From Rhizobium sp. ZPR4 (GTDB lineage: Bacteria; Pseudomonadota; Alphaproteobacteria; Rhizobiales; Rhizobiaceae), in assembly GCF_040215725.1 (NCBI RefSeq), contig NZ_CP157967.1, positions 3,566,501 through 3,630,500 of the forward strand: DNA of 64,000 nucleotides, written 5' to 3'. The notes under the pieces are model-generated. The model made no database searches. It had not been told where the DNA came from and saw only the letters and a list, made by a program, of their open reading frames with translations. A program made the position numbers and the translations under genes. Positions 18,342 through 29,774 of this stretch are shown here, piece after piece. Within the stretch, counting starts at the first letter, position 1. Every line of letters starts with the position of its first letter.

Positions 18342-18703
18342 CCCCGTTCGGCGAAGCGGTGCGAAAGTTGAGGTTGCGCAAGGGCGTCTCGCAAAAGCAG
18401 ATGGCCGCCGCGCTCAATGTGACTCCGGCTTATTTATCCGCCTTAGAACACGGAAAGCGTGGCCTTCCGACTTTCGATCTCTTGCAGCGCATCGCCGGCT
18501 ATTTCAACATCATCTGGGACGAAGCCGAGGAATTGTTCCTGCTGGCGCGGTTTTCCGACCCGCGCGTCGTCGTTGATACCTCCGGGCTTTCGCCTGAATA
18601 TACGGCCTTCGTCAACCACTTGGCCGGCAAGATCCGCAGCCTTGACGCGGCGACGATCCGTGAACTGTCAAAGGTTCTGGAAAATGCCGGAAAAACCGGC
18701 TGA
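18338..18703 (+). CDS. XRE-family helix-turn-helix regulator
   Basis: A 121-residue protein with an N-terminal Cro/CI-type helix-turn-helix (about residues 5-60), including GVSQKQMAAALNVTPAYLSALEHGKRG. The C-terminal half (EEAEELFLLARFSDPRVVVDTSG) is typical of the short rhizobial XRE regulators that accompany smr-mltA. It uses a TTG start, placed by overlap with the Smr stop codon and a purine-rich GGGGGAGAGG upstream. The ligand and targets are unknown. Confidence 0.85.
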   Translation: MTPFGEAVRKLRLRKGVSQKQMAAALNVTPAYLSALEHGKRGLPTFDLLQRIAGYFNIIWDEAEELFLLARFSDPRVVVDTSGLSPEYTAFVNHLAGKIRSLDAATIRELSKVLENAGKTG

Positions 18704-18809
18704 AAAGCGCCTTAATCCCCTGTTTTATACCTGATTTCGGGGCCTTCCGTTTGGAACTTCAGGGTGAAACATCCTATATTCAGGCTAGGAAAAACCGCTG
18801 ATTCGTTAG

Positions 18810-21281
<2,472 letters not shown>

Positions 21282-21300
21282 TCGCCTGCTTCAGACACAA

Positions 21301-21334
21301 AAAAGCCCGCCGCGAACATTCTGGCGGGCTTTTT
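21301..21334. terminator. gyrB terminator
   Basis: AAAAGCCCGCC and GGCGGGCTTTT form a perfect 11-base stem around an 11-base loop, followed by a T-run. It lies between convergent gyrB and the nitroreductase gene and can act in both directions. Confidence 0.9.
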
Positions 21335-21346
21335 CTTTTCTATCAA

Positions 21347-21946
21347 TTACTTGGCGATGAAGGTGCCGTTGAAGGCAAGCCCGGAAAGCGGATTGCGCTG
21401 GCTCGGCACCTCGCGCTCGCGCAACTTTTCCGGCAGCTGGTTCTTGTCGCCGATCTTGCCGATCGCGACAGCCGCCTCGACGCGGAAGCCTTCGGGAATA
21501 CCGAGAACCTCATAAGATTTTTCGACATGGAAGCCGGTCATCCCATGCGCTTCATAGCCGGCTAGATGTGCCTGGATTGCCAGAAAGCCCCAGGCCGTAC
21601 CCGCGTCGAAGGAGTGGCTGTAGCTGGGCTTCTGTTCGGCCGAGCCGAGCTCGCCACTGTGGGTACGGGAAATGACGAAAAGCAGCGCGGCAGCGGATTT
21701 CACCCAGCCCTGATTGAACTCCACGAGGACGCTCAGGAACCGGTCCCAATGCTCCGAGCCACGCAGAGTGTAGAGGAAGCGCCAGGGCTGCAGGTTCGAG
21801 GCGGAAGGCGCCCAATGCGCCGCTTCCAGAATGGTCAGCAGGTCTTGTTCCGGCATGGTCTCGTTGGAAAAGGCACGCGGCGACCAGCGGTCGAGAAAGA
21901 GCTTGTCGATCGGATATTGGGATTCGCGGCTGTTGCTTGATGTCAT
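21347..21946 (-). CDS. nitroreductase family protein
   Basis: An FMN-dependent NAD(P)H oxidoreductase of the nitroreductase superfamily, 199 residues from ATG 21946 (MTSSNSRESQ); another ATG at 21970 is possible. The FMN-binding FLDRWSPRAFSNETM is near the N-terminus, and AAHWAPSASNLQPWRFLYT is the second signature. GTAWGFLAIQAHLAGYEAHGM and VAIGKIGDKNQLPEKLRERE follow. The physiological substrate cannot be told from sequence. It is convergent with gyrB and followed upstream, on the same strand, by the DUF2218 gene. Confidence 0.9.
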   Translation of the reverse strand: MTSSNSRESQYPIDKLFLDRWSPRAFSNETMPEQDLLTILEAAHWAPSASNLQPWRFLYTLRGSEHWDRFLSVLVEFNQGWVKSAAALLFVISRTHSGELGSAEQKPSYSHSFDAGTAWGFLAIQAHLAGYEAHGMTGFHVEKSYEVLGIPEGFRVEAAVAIGKIGDKNQLPEKLREREVPSQRNPLSGLAFNGTFIAK

Positions 21947-22025
21947 GAGGGCTTCTTTCTTAGAGAGCATCTGCCGCGGGCGGTCGAAACTGGCCGTTGG
22001 CTGGTTATAAATAGAGGATGAGAAC

Positions 22026-22316
22026 TTAAACTCGAGCCGCCCAGCTCACGTCGAGCTCCTCGCGGAAGGCGAAGCGCTTGAGGTGGTCGGCAACGACGTT
22101 CTGCATGCGCTCGAGGTCTTCGGGCTTCTCGACCGTCAGCGTCATGACGAGGTTGCCGCGTTCGGCTGCCAGGTCGAGGACGTTTTCCGGGCTGAACGGC
22201 ACTTTGCCCGCAGCCGCATCGAATTCCACGCTGAAGCGATGGCTCCAGTGCTTGCAGAGCTGCTGGAGATAGCGGCTGGCATGCTCGGTTCTGACGTTGG
22301 AAACGGATGTCGCCAT
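22026..22316 (-). CDS. DUF2218 domain-containing protein
   Basis: A 96-residue protein of the DUF2218 family. Features are an N-terminal region (TEHASRYLQQLCKHWSHRF), a core FSPENVLDLAAERGNLVMTL, and a C-terminal VADHLKRFAFREELDVSW. Members are small, soluble and often found beside siderophore or oxidoreductase genes. No function is established for this one. It is about 80 bases upstream of the nitroreductase on the same strand. Confidence 0.85.
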   Translation of the reverse strand: MATSVSNVRTEHASRYLQQLCKHWSHRFSVEFDAAAGKVPFSPENVLDLAAERGNLVMTLTVEKPEDLERMQNVVADHLKRFAFREELDVSWAARV

Positions 22317-22478
22317 GGGATTTCTCCAATAAACCTGATCGCAAAACGCACGATTTCATACATAGAGCCATCCGCATTCGCCAGGTAGACAGTCTGTTTC
22401 AAGTTTGCGTTATTCCAGTGAAATTCTGTTCCGCTATGCTGAGGGTCGATAGGAACGCGTGCGAGCGGAGACAAAGCC

Positions 22479-23432
22479 TTGCTGGTAAATGGAAAATGGA
22501 CTGAGGAGTGGCAGCCGGTCCAGGCCAAGGATGAAAAGGGCGGTTTCGTTCGCCAGGTTTCAAGCTTCCGCAACTGGGTGACGCCGGACGGGAAGCCGGG
22601 GCCGACGGGCGAGGGCGGTTTCGCGGCGGAAGCCGGCCGCTATCATCTCTACGTCGCGCTGATCTGCCCCTGGGCATCGCGCACCCTGATCGGCCGGAAG
22701 CTGAAGCGCCTCGAGGATGTCATTTCCGTTTCCGTTGTCGAACCCATGCTCTCCAAGCAGGGCTGGCAGTTTGGCGAATATCCGGGCGCCACGAACGATC
22801 CGATAAACGGCGCCGTCTACATGCACGAGATCTATACGAAGGCCGATCCGGCCTTCACCGGCCGCGCCACGGTTCCGGTCCTTTGGGACAAGCGCACCGG
22901 CACGATCGTCAACAACGAGTCATCCGATATCCTGCGCATGCTGAATGGCGGCTTCGGTGATCTCGCCCGCAATGACATCGATCTTTATCCGGCCGGCAAG
23001 CGGGAAGAGATCGAAGCTTTCAATGCCCGGATCTACCCGGCCCTCAACAATGGCGTCTATCGCACCGGCTTCGCCACGACGCAGATTGCCTATGAAGAGG
23101 CCTTCAGCGAGGTGTTCGACTGCCTCGATCAGATCGAGACCGAGCTGGAGGGCAGAGACTTCCTTTTCGCCGATCATCCCACAGAAAGCGACATCAGGCT
23201 GTTCGTCACCCTTGTCCGTTTCGATGTCGCCTATCACGGCCTCTTCAAATGCAATCTGCGTCGGCTGTCCGACTATGCCAATCTCCAGTCCTTCTGCCGC
23301 CGAATGCTCGATTGGCCCGGTGTTGCCGAAACCGTGAACTTCGATCATATCAAGCGCGGTTACTACTCGATCGCATCTCTCAATCCGAGCGGGATCGTGC
23401 CACTCGGGCCGGCGTTGGACGAGCTGTTCTGA
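22479..23432 (+). CDS. glutathionyl-hydroquinone reductase (Xi-class GST)
   Basis: A 317-residue Xi-class glutathione transferase, which reduces glutathionyl-(hydro)quinones. The N-terminal thioredoxin-like domain carries ALICPWASRTLIGRKLK with the catalytic Cys of the CPWA motif. The C-terminal helical domain has YPALNNGVYRTGFATTQIAYEEAF and FVTLVRFDVAYHGLFKCN, both characteristic of YqjG/PcpF-type enzymes. A TTG start at 22479 (LLVNGKWTEEW) agrees with family N-termini; the ribosome binding site is weak (GCGGAG). It is transcribed divergently from the DUF2218 gene. Confidence 0.92.
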   Translation: MLVNGKWTEEWQPVQAKDEKGGFVRQVSSFRNWVTPDGKPGPTGEGGFAAEAGRYHLYVALICPWASRTLIGRKLKRLEDVISVSVVEPMLSKQGWQFGEYPGATNDPINGAVYMHEIYTKADPAFTGRATVPVLWDKRTGTIVNNESSDILRMLNGGFGDLARNDIDLYPAGKREEIEAFNARIYPALNNGVYRTGFATTQIAYEEAFSEVFDCLDQIETELEGRDFLFADHPTESDIRLFVTLVRFDVAYHGLFKCNLRRLSDYANLQSFCRRMLDWPGVAETVNFDHIKRGYYSIASLNPSGIVPLGPALDELF

Positions 23433-23496
23433 TACTCGACCGCCTTCGAAAAGCGGTCTAAGGTCCGCCCCGTTCGATGGATCAGGGAGGACCGTC

Positions 23497-24915
23497 ATGA
23501 ATTGGGAAGAGTTCCGGCAGTGGTCGGAGAAGGCGGCGCATTGGGGCGCGGATTATCGCGCGTCGCTTCGTGACAGGCCGGTCCGGGCGAAGATGGCGCC
23601 GGGTGAGATATCAGCACATATCGCCGATTCCCCGCCGGTAACAGGCGAAGCGATGGAGGATATCTTCAGGGATTTTGAGGATATCCTCGTTCCCGGCATG
23701 ACGCACTGGCAACATCCGCGCTTCTTTGCCTATTTCCCCGCCAATGCCGCCCCGGTCTCGGTCGTGGCCGAATATCTGGTCAGCGCCATCGCTGCGCAAT
23801 GCATGCTCTGGCAGACTTCGCCCTCCGCCACCGAGCTTGAAACGAAGGTCGTCGACTGGCTGCGCCAGGCACTCGGCCTGCCGGAAACCTTCACCGGCGT
23901 CATTCAGGATTCCGCGTCGACCGCGACTCTCGCCGCCGTTCTTGTCATGCGCGAGAGAGCGCTGAACTGGCAGGGCAACAGGAGCGGGCTCGCCGGCAAC
24001 AAGGCGGTGCGCATCTACTCCACCGATCAGGTTCACACGTCGATCGACCGCGCCATCTGGATTGCCGGCGTCGGCGAAGAAAATCTGGTGCGCATACCCT
24101 CTGGCGGTCCCAACAAAGCCATGGATCCGAAGGCTCTAGCCGCGGCGATCGAGCGCGATCTTGCTGCCGGGCTGCTGCCGGCCGGCGTCATTGCCTGCGT
24201 CGGCGGTACCAGCGTCGGCGCCTGCGACGATATCGCCGCCGTCGTCGAAGTGGCGCATGCGCACGGGCTCTATGTGCATGTCGATGCCGCTTGGGCGGGT
24301 TCGGCAATGATTTGCCCCGAATTCCGCACCCTGTGGCACGGCGTCGAGCAGGCCGATTCCATTGTCTTCAACCCCCATAAGTGGCTTGGCGCGCAATTCG
24401 ATTGTTCCGTCCAGTTCGTGCGCGAGCCGGAGACGCTGGTCCGCACGCTGGCGATACAGCCGGAATATCTGCGCACCCACGGCCATGACGGCATCATCAA
24501 CTATTCGGAATGGTCGGTGCCGCTCGGCCGTCGCTTCCGCGCGCTGAAACTCTGGTTCCTGCTGCGCTATCACGGCCTGGAAGGTTTGCGCACGATGATC
24601 CGCAACCATGTTTCCTGGTCACAGAATCTGGCCAGGCGTCTTGCGGCGGAGCCGGATTTTGAAATCGTCACCGAGCCGTTCCTGTCGCTGTTTTCCTTCG
24701 ATCACAAGGCGCCCGAGGGCGTCAATCAGGAAAGCCACACGCAGCGCCTGTTGAACGCAATCAACAATGACGGGCGCATCTACCTGACGCAGACCCGCGT
24801 TTCCGGTCGGCTGGTCATTCGCTTTCAGGCCGGCCAGTTCGAGGCAACAGCTGACGATATCGATACGGCTTTCGACGTCATCGTCGAAATCGCGAGATCA
24901 TTATCCCCGGCTTAG
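23497..24915 (+). CDS. pyridoxal-phosphate-dependent decarboxylase (group II, aromatic amino acid type)
   Basis: A 472-residue group II PLP decarboxylase related to aromatic-L-amino-acid, tyrosine and glutamate decarboxylases. The substrate-channel motif HPRFFAYFPANAAPVSVVA near residue 75 is of the aromatic type. The PLP-binding Asp lies in HVDAAWAGSA, and the Schiff-base Lys in FNPHKWLGAQFD. The C-terminal part is complete. The substrate cannot be assigned safely; tryptophan, phenylalanine or DOPA-like compounds are plausible. AGGGAGG precedes ATG 23497. Confidence 0.92.
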   Translation: MNWEEFRQWSEKAAHWGADYRASLRDRPVRAKMAPGEISAHIADSPPVTGEAMEDIFRDFEDILVPGMTHWQHPRFFAYFPANAAPVSVVAEYLVSAIAAQCMLWQTSPSATELETKVVDWLRQALGLPETFTGVIQDSASTATLAAVLVMRERALNWQGNRSGLAGNKAVRIYSTDQVHTSIDRAIWIAGVGEENLVRIPSGGPNKAMDPKALAAAIERDLAAGLLPAGVIACVGGTSVGACDDIAAVVEVAHAHGLYVHVDAAWAGSAMICPEFRTLWHGVEQADSIVFNPHKWLGAQFDCSVQFVREPETLVRTLAIQPEYLRTHGHDGIINYSEWSVPLGRRFRALKLWFLLRYHGLEGLRTMIRNHVSWSQNLARRLAAEPDFEIVTEPFLSLFSFDHKAPEGVNQESHTQRLLNAINNDGRIYLTQTRVSGRLVIRFQAGQFEATADDIDTAFDVIVEIARSLSPA

Positions 24916-25064
24916 AAAAGCTGTTTTTCCAGCACGGAGGGCCAAGCCATGCTAGGCTCTCCAAAATCGATTGGTGACACTGGTGAATAATTCGTTCATA
25001 TATGGTGTCAGCAATTTTGTCCTAGAAGCAATCTCCTCTTTGAAAATGCAGGGAAGGAAAATCC

Positions 25065-25907
25065 ATGAAACTGTTGCGTGTTGGCGAAGTCGGCAAGGAA
25101 AAGCCGGCGCTTTTGGATAGCGACGGCAAGATCCGCGATCTCTCCGCCCACGTTGCCGATATCGGCGGCGAAGCCATTTCGCCCGCGGGTCTGGCAAAGA
25201 TCGCAGCACTCGATCCGAAGAGCCTGCCCGAGCTGGCGGAAGGCCGCCTCGGCGCCTGCGTTGCCGGCACGGGCAAATTCATCTGCATCGGCCTGAATTT
25301 CTCCGACCACGCCGCTGAAACCGGCGCGACCGTACCGCCGGAGCCGATCATCTTCATGAAGGCAAGCTCGGCCATCGTTGGCCCGAACGACAATGTGCTG
25401 ATCCCGCGCGGCTCTGAAAAGACCGATTGGGAAGTCGAACTCGGCGTCGTCATCGGCAAGACGGCGAAATATGTCAGCGAAGCAGACGCTCTCGACTATG
25501 TGGCGGGTTACTGCGTCTCCCACGATGTCTCCGAACGCGCCTTCCAGACCGAACGTTCGGGACAGTGGACCAAGGGCAAGTCCTGCGACACCTTCGGCCC
25601 GATCGGCCCCTGGCTCGTCACCAAGGACGAGATCGCCGATCCGCAGAACCTCGGCATGTGGCTCAAGGTCAACGGCAAGATGATGCAGAACGGCTCGACC
25701 AAGACCATGGTCTATGGCGTCGCTTATCTCGTCTCCTATCTCAGCCAGTTCATGTCGCTGCATCCGGGTGACGTTATCTCCACCGGCACGCCTCCGGGTG
25801 TCGGCATGGGCATGAAGCCGCCGCAGTACCTGAAGCCGGGCGATGTCGTCGAGCTCGGCATGGAAGGCCTGGGCACCCAGAAGCAGACCTTCTTGGCTGA
25901 CGCGTAA
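25065..25907 (+). CDS. fumarylacetoacetate hydrolase family protein
   Basis: A 280-residue FAH-superfamily enzyme, similar to ureidoglycolate lyase and 2-keto-4-pentenoate hydratase/acylpyruvase proteins. The metal-binding residues lie in DWEVELGVVIGKTAKY. KSCDTFGPIGPWLVTKDEI and DVISTGTPPGVGMGMKPP are the family substrate and end motifs. An N-terminal YisK-like segment (MKLLRVGEVGKEKPAL) is present. The exact substrate is uncertain. GGAAGGAAAA stands before ATG 25065, and an intrinsic terminator follows at 25954. Confidence 0.9.
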   Translation: MKLLRVGEVGKEKPALLDSDGKIRDLSAHVADIGGEAISPAGLAKIAALDPKSLPELAEGRLGACVAGTGKFICIGLNFSDHAAETGATVPPEPIIFMKASSAIVGPNDNVLIPRGSEKTDWEVELGVVIGKTAKYVSEADALDYVAGYCVSHDVSERAFQTERSGQWTKGKSCDTFGPIGPWLVTKDEIADPQNLGMWLKVNGKMMQNGSTKTMVYGVAYLVSYLSQFMSLHPGDVISTGTPPGVGMGMKPPQYLKPGDVVELGMEGLGTQKQTFLADA

Positions 25908-25953
25908 GGCGTGCGAAGCTCAGAAACTTTAACTTTTTGAGATCATTGTTGAT

Positions 25954-25981
25954 GCCGGAGAAGCGATTCTCCGGCGTTTTT
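25954..25981 (+). terminator. terminator of the FAH-family gene
   Basis: GCCGGAGAA, loop GCGA and TTCTCCGGC form a nine-base stem followed by GTTTTTTAT, an intrinsic terminator. Confidence 0.88.
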
Positions 25982-26205
25982 TATAGGAAGAATCGGCAGT
26001 CGTTATGTTGCTCTGCAACAAAAGCTGCTAGGCTGAATAGTAAGACTTAAAGGATGAAGCGCACAGAGGAGCCGCGATCATCCTGCTGCATGGCGCGACT
26101 GGAGAAGTGCTGCAGCGAAGGCAAGCGACACGCAAGGCGCGTGCGTTTCAATGATTTAGGTGATCTGCGTGGTCTCATGCCCGCATCACAAGAGGTAAAG
26201 CCCCC

Positions 26206-27483
26206 ATGTTTTATCAGTTTTACGAACTTAATCATGCCGCTCTCGCCCCCTTTCGCGCTGCGGCAGACATGATGCGCCTGGCCTATGCCAATCCGCTTAA
26301 TCCCCTCTCGCATACCGTGTTTGGCCGTACCTTGACGGCAAGTCTCGAAGTTTTCGAGCGCACGACCAGACGCTATGGCAAGCCGGAATTCGGCCTTCAT
26401 CAGACGCAGATCGAGGGCAAGACGGTCTCGGTGCATGAAAAGATCGTCTGGAAGAAGCCCTTCTGCAATCTCATCCATTTCGAGCGCAGCCTGCCCGCCG
26501 GCCATGGCGCCGATCCGTGTATCCTCATCGTCGCGCCGATGTCGGGTCACTATGCGACGCTGCTGCGCGGCACGGTGGAAGCCCTGCTGCCGGGCGCCGA
26601 CGTCTACATCACCGACTGGATCGATGCCCGCATGGTGCCGATGACCGAGGGTACCTTCGATCTGGAAGATTATATCGATTACGTCATCGAGATGCTGCAT
26701 CATCTCGGCCCGGATACGCATGTTGTTGCCGTCTGTCAGCCCTCGGTGCCGGTTCTGGCCGCAGCTGCCGTGATGGAAGCGGCGGGGGATCGCCTGGCGC
26801 CCTCGTCGATGACGCTGATGGGCGGTCCGATCGACACCCGCATCAATCCGACGGCAGTCAACCAGCTTGCCAAGGACAAGCCGCTGGAATGGTTTGCCGA
26901 CAATGTCGTCATGAACGTGCCTTGGCCGCAGCCGGGCTTCATGCGTCCGGTCTATCCCGGCTTCCTGCAGCTTTCCGGCTTCATGTCGATGAACCTCGAT
27001 CGCCACATGATCGCTCACAAGGATTTCTTCGTGCATCTCGTCAAGAATGACGGCGAGCCGGCCGAAAAGCACCGTGATTTCTACGACGAATATCTGGCCG
27101 TCATGGATCTGACGGCGGAATTCTATCTGCAGACCGTCGACCAGGTCTTCATCAAGCATGCCTTGCCCAAGGGCGAGCTCATGCATCGCGGTGAGCGCGT
27201 TGATCCCTCGGCCATCCGCAACATCGCGCTTTTGACCGTCGAAGGTGAGAACGACGATATCTCCGGGGTCGGCCAGACGCATGCGGCGCAGACCATTTGC
27301 ACCAATATTCCCGACCATATGCGCATGCACTATCTGCAGCCGGATGTCGGCCATTACGGCGTCTTCAACGGCTCGCGCTTCCGCCGCGAGATCGCGCCGC
27401 GCATCCTGGCCTTCACGCGCGAACATGCCCGTACCGGTCGCTCTGTCGTCAAGCGGGTCATCAAGGGCGGCAAGTCCGCGTAA
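26206..27483 (+). CDS. phaZ: intracellular polyhydroxyalkanoate depolymerase
   Basis: A 425-residue intracellular PHB depolymerase that mobilises granule polymer in the cytoplasm. The alpha/beta-hydrolase nucleophile elbow is VVAVCQPSVPVLAAA, with Cys as nucleophile, the feature of the native-granule depolymerases. The N-terminus MFYQFYELNHAALAPFRAAADMM and HYATLLRGTVEALLPGADVYITDW are strongly typical. The late His is in DVGHYGVFNGSRFR. There is no signal peptide. About 300 bases upstream hold a terminator for the previous gene and no other convincing coding sequence. Confidence 0.95.
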   Translation: MFYQFYELNHAALAPFRAAADMMRLAYANPLNPLSHTVFGRTLTASLEVFERTTRRYGKPEFGLHQTQIEGKTVSVHEKIVWKKPFCNLIHFERSLPAGHGADPCILIVAPMSGHYATLLRGTVEALLPGADVYITDWIDARMVPMTEGTFDLEDYIDYVIEMLHHLGPDTHVVAVCQPSVPVLAAAAVMEAAGDRLAPSSMTLMGGPIDTRINPTAVNQLAKDKPLEWFADNVVMNVPWPQPGFMRPVYPGFLQLSGFMSMNLDRHMIAHKDFFVHLVKNDGEPAEKHRDFYDEYLAVMDLTAEFYLQTVDQVFIKHALPKGELMHRGERVDPSAIRNIALLTVEGENDDISGVGQTHAAQTICTNIPDHMRMHYLQPDVGHYGVFNGSRFRREIAPRILAFTREHARTGRSVVKRVIKGGKSA

Positions 27484-27818
27484 GGCCATTCAAAAGACCA
27501 GAAGCAAGGGCATGATGGCGGTCAAAGCCCCCATCGTGCCTGCGCAAGCCAAATTCCCGCCAGCGCAAACTATTAGCTTTTGTTGAATTATTCGCGCAGA
27601 TTCAAATACTTGTCCGATTCAGTCTGCCGGGACCATTGAAGCCTCACGAAGAGGTTACCATCTCGATTCCAGCGGTACCGCAAAGATCGGGCCGTTTACC
27701 GCGCCGCGCGCCCTTGGAACGCGCTGAGATGCAGGTAGAGCTTTAAAAACCGCGCAGAAGCCTTTCCATCGATCGCTATCGGTCGATGGGCCGATGCGCC
27801 GTGCGAGGATACCTGACA
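27484..27818. other. gene-free stretch between phaZ and the DUF2852 gene
   Basis: About 335 bases without a convincing gene. It includes an AT-richer section around 27570-27620 that could hold the promoter of the downstream gene. I see no clear hairpin terminator, repeat or operator in it. Confidence 0.5.
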
Positions 27819-28259
27819 ATGAACCAATCTGCATTGCTTCGCCCGGATTGGACTCCGGCTACTATTGCCCTCATGGTGCTTGGCTTCGTGGTCTTCTGGC
27901 CGCTCGGCTTTGCCATGCTCGCCTATATTCTCTTCGGAGAACGTCTGCGGGATTTCAAACGGGATGTAAACGAAAGGACCGACGGCATGTTTGCTGGCTG
28001 CGGACGCCATCGCAATCGTCATCGCCATTCCTATTCCTCCACCGGCAATGTCGCCTTCGACGACTGGCGCCGGGCAGAGCTTGAGCGCCTTGAGCAGGAA
28101 CGCCGCAAGCTGGACGAAATGCGCGCCGAGTTCGACGCCTATGCCCGCGAGCTTCGCCGTGCCAAGGATCAAGAAGAGTTCGACCGCTTCATGCGCGAGC
28201 GCAACAGCGTCAAGCGCAATGACAATGGCGGCTCGCCGACCGAATTCCAGACTCCGTGA
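27819..28259 (+). CDS. DUF2852 domain-containing membrane protein
   Basis: A 146-residue protein from ATG 27819 (MNQSALLRPDW). A single N-terminal transmembrane helix (TIALMVLGFVVFWPLGFAMLAYILF, about residues 13-37) is followed by a cytoplasmic His/Arg-rich stretch. A long charged, probably coiled-coil segment follows (RRAELERLEQERRKLDEMRAEF, about residues 88-130). DUF2852 proteins are largely restricted to alphaproteobacteria and have no assigned function. The open frame upstream to 27786 is not supported. Confidence 0.85.
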   Translation: MNQSALLRPDWTPATIALMVLGFVVFWPLGFAMLAYILFGERLRDFKRDVNERTDGMFAGCGRHRNRHRHSYSSTGNVAFDDWRRAELERLEQERRKLDEMRAEFDAYARELRRAKDQEEFDRFMRERNSVKRNDNGGSPTEFQTP

Positions 28260-28290
28260 TGGGCTGTGAGAACAACCGCATCATATAGTC

Positions 28291-28318
28291 AAAACCGGCA
28301 TCGGATGATGCCGGTTTT
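28291..28318 (+). terminator. terminator after the DUF2852 gene
   Basis: AAAACCGGCATC, loop GGAT and GATGCCGGTTTT form a perfect 12-base stem. It is followed by CCTTTG rather than a long T-run, but the stem ends in four A-T pairs. Confidence 0.85.
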
Positions 28319-28335
28319 CCTTTGCCAGAATCCGC

Positions 28336-28385
28336 AAAGCAAGTCGCGCAAAAGTGCGCAGCGGTTTTGCGATAACGACATGCGA
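28336..28385. repeat. AGCGG hairpin repeat, copy 2
   Basis: CGCAAAA at 28347-28353 and TTTTGCG at 28365-28371 flank GTGCGCAGCGG. An outer near-inverted pair, CAAGTCG and CGACATG, surrounds it. It matches the copies at 49.28 and 57.14 kb in layout, with a different stem sequence. Confidence 0.6.
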
Positions 28386-28461
28386 AAATCGAGGACCAAA
28401 GCGCAAGGAGCAAATCTGAAAGATTGCGACGCGCTTTGGCGAATCATATAAAACTGCCTTC

Positions 28462-29223
28462 ATGTTTCCGCTGCTCTCCAGATCCCGCAAACCGCAGGCC
28501 AAGTTGGCCGCGCCGGAAACGCGCACCCTCGATGTCGCCGGCCGGCTGATGCCGCTGACGATCCGCCAGCACGAGCGCGCGACCCGTATTACGCTCAGGA
28601 TCGAGCCCGGCGGACGATCGCTGAAGATGACCATTCCGCGCGGCCTTGCCGCCCGCGAGGTCAATGCCTTTCTCGACCGGCACCAGGGCTGGCTTCTGAC
28701 CAAGCTCGCGAAATTCACGGCCGACAACAGCCTGCGCGGCGGCAGCGAAATTCTCCTGCGCGGCGTGCGGCACCGCATCGAGCATACCGGCACCCTGCGC
28801 GGCCTTACCGAAGCGATTGTGATCGAAGGCCTGCCGGTGCTACGCGTGAGCGGTATGCCGGAGCATGCCGGTCGCCGCATCGCGACCTTCCTCAAGAAGG
28901 AGGCCCGCGCCGATCTGGAAAAACTCGTGGCGGTGCATGCCAAGTCCATCCGCGCCACTGTGACTTCCATCACCATGAAGGATACCCGCAGCCGCTGGGG
29001 CTCCTGTTCCTCGCAAGGGAACTTGAGTTTTTCCTGGCGCATCGTCATGGCGCCGCCACTGGTCATCGACTACCTCGCCGCCCACGAAGTCGCGCATTTG
29101 CGCGAAATGAACCACGGCCCGCGCTTCTGGGCGCTCTGTCGCAAGCTCTGCCCCGACATGGACGAGGCCAAGGCCTGGCTGAAGCGCCACGGCAGCCAAC
29201 TGCATGCGATCGACTTCGATTGA
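28462..29223 (+). CDS. YgjP-like (DUF45, M48-related) zinc metalloprotease
   Basis: A 253-residue protein with a C-terminal YgjP/WLM-type metallopeptidase domain. The zinc motif is AAHEVAHLREMNHGPRFW (HEVAH), with the third ligand in MNHGPRFW. SRWGSCSSQGNLSFSWR is the family motif preceding it. The N-terminal half contains TLRIEPGGRSLKMTIPRGL, also typical. These proteins are cytoplasmic and their substrates are unknown. ATG 28462 is the first sensible start. Confidence 0.9.
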   Translation: MFPLLSRSRKPQAKLAAPETRTLDVAGRLMPLTIRQHERATRITLRIEPGGRSLKMTIPRGLAAREVNAFLDRHQGWLLTKLAKFTADNSLRGGSEILLRGVRHRIEHTGTLRGLTEAIVIEGLPVLRVSGMPEHAGRRIATFLKKEARADLEKLVAVHAKSIRATVTSITMKDTRSRWGSCSSQGNLSFSWRIVMAPPLVIDYLAAHEVAHLREMNHGPRFWALCRKLCPDMDEAKAWLKRHGSQLHAIDFD

Positions 29224-29330
29224 GCAGGCTGTTTGGATCGACGACGGTATTTGAAAGTCGTTTCGGATATTCCGCCGTTCGGTAACCGACCGCAGCTTTC
29301 CGCCAAGTGTGGCTACTATCTAACGGGCAG

Positions 29331-29762
29331 TCATTCCGGTGCGACGATGCGGATCGGACGTGTTCCGATGAGAGCACCGGTCGCGCGGTCGATTGTGACG
29401 GCATCGATCTCGGTTCCAGTTTCGGCGTCAAAGAAACGGGTTACACCGTCCGCGTTGCGGTGCTTTCGCCCCCACGCACCGATCGCGAACAACACGGGCA
29501 GGAAGTCCCGGCCAGCTTCCGTCAGCACGTATTCATCGCGCGGAGGCCGCTCCGAGTAGCGTCGCTTCTCCAGCAAGCCATCTTCCGTAAGCGCAGCCAG
29601 CCGTGCCGTCAGCATCGTCGGCGCGATGCCAAGACTCTTGCGAAAATCGTCGAAGCGAGTGAGCCCCGCGTGGGCGTCCCGCATGATCAGCATGCTCCAC
29701 GCATCGCCCACCAATGCGAGGCTACGGGCGATCAGGCACGGCTGGTTTGAAAGATTCTTCAT
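29331..29762 (-). CDS. HxlR-family winged-helix regulator
   Basis: A 143-residue regulator. The N-terminal CLIARSLALVGDAWSMLIMRDA has the conserved Cys and WSMLIMRDA segment of HxlR proteins. The winged helix continues with FDDFRKSLGIAPTMLTARL and EYVLTEAGRDFLPVL. It is divergent from an SDR oxidoreductase, with an 89-base gap containing TTGATAGT repeats, so it probably controls that SDR-MDR pair and itself. HxlR proteins often respond to electrophiles or quinones, which would fit adjacent oxidoreductases, but no effector is proven here. Confidence 0.9.
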   Translation of the reverse strand: MKNLSNQPCLIARSLALVGDAWSMLIMRDAHAGLTRFDDFRKSLGIAPTMLTARLAALTEDGLLEKRRYSERPPRDEYVLTEAGRDFLPVLFAIGAWGRKHRNADGVTRFFDAETGTEIDAVTIDRATGALIGTRPIRIVAPE

Positions 29763-29774
29763 GTCGATATCTTT

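Noticed and set aside
26054..26272. Small plus-strand reading frame before phaZ (MKRTEEPRSSCC...)
   Set aside because: It overlaps the phaZ start in another frame, has no recognisable domain or convincing ribosome binding site, and looks like leader sequence.
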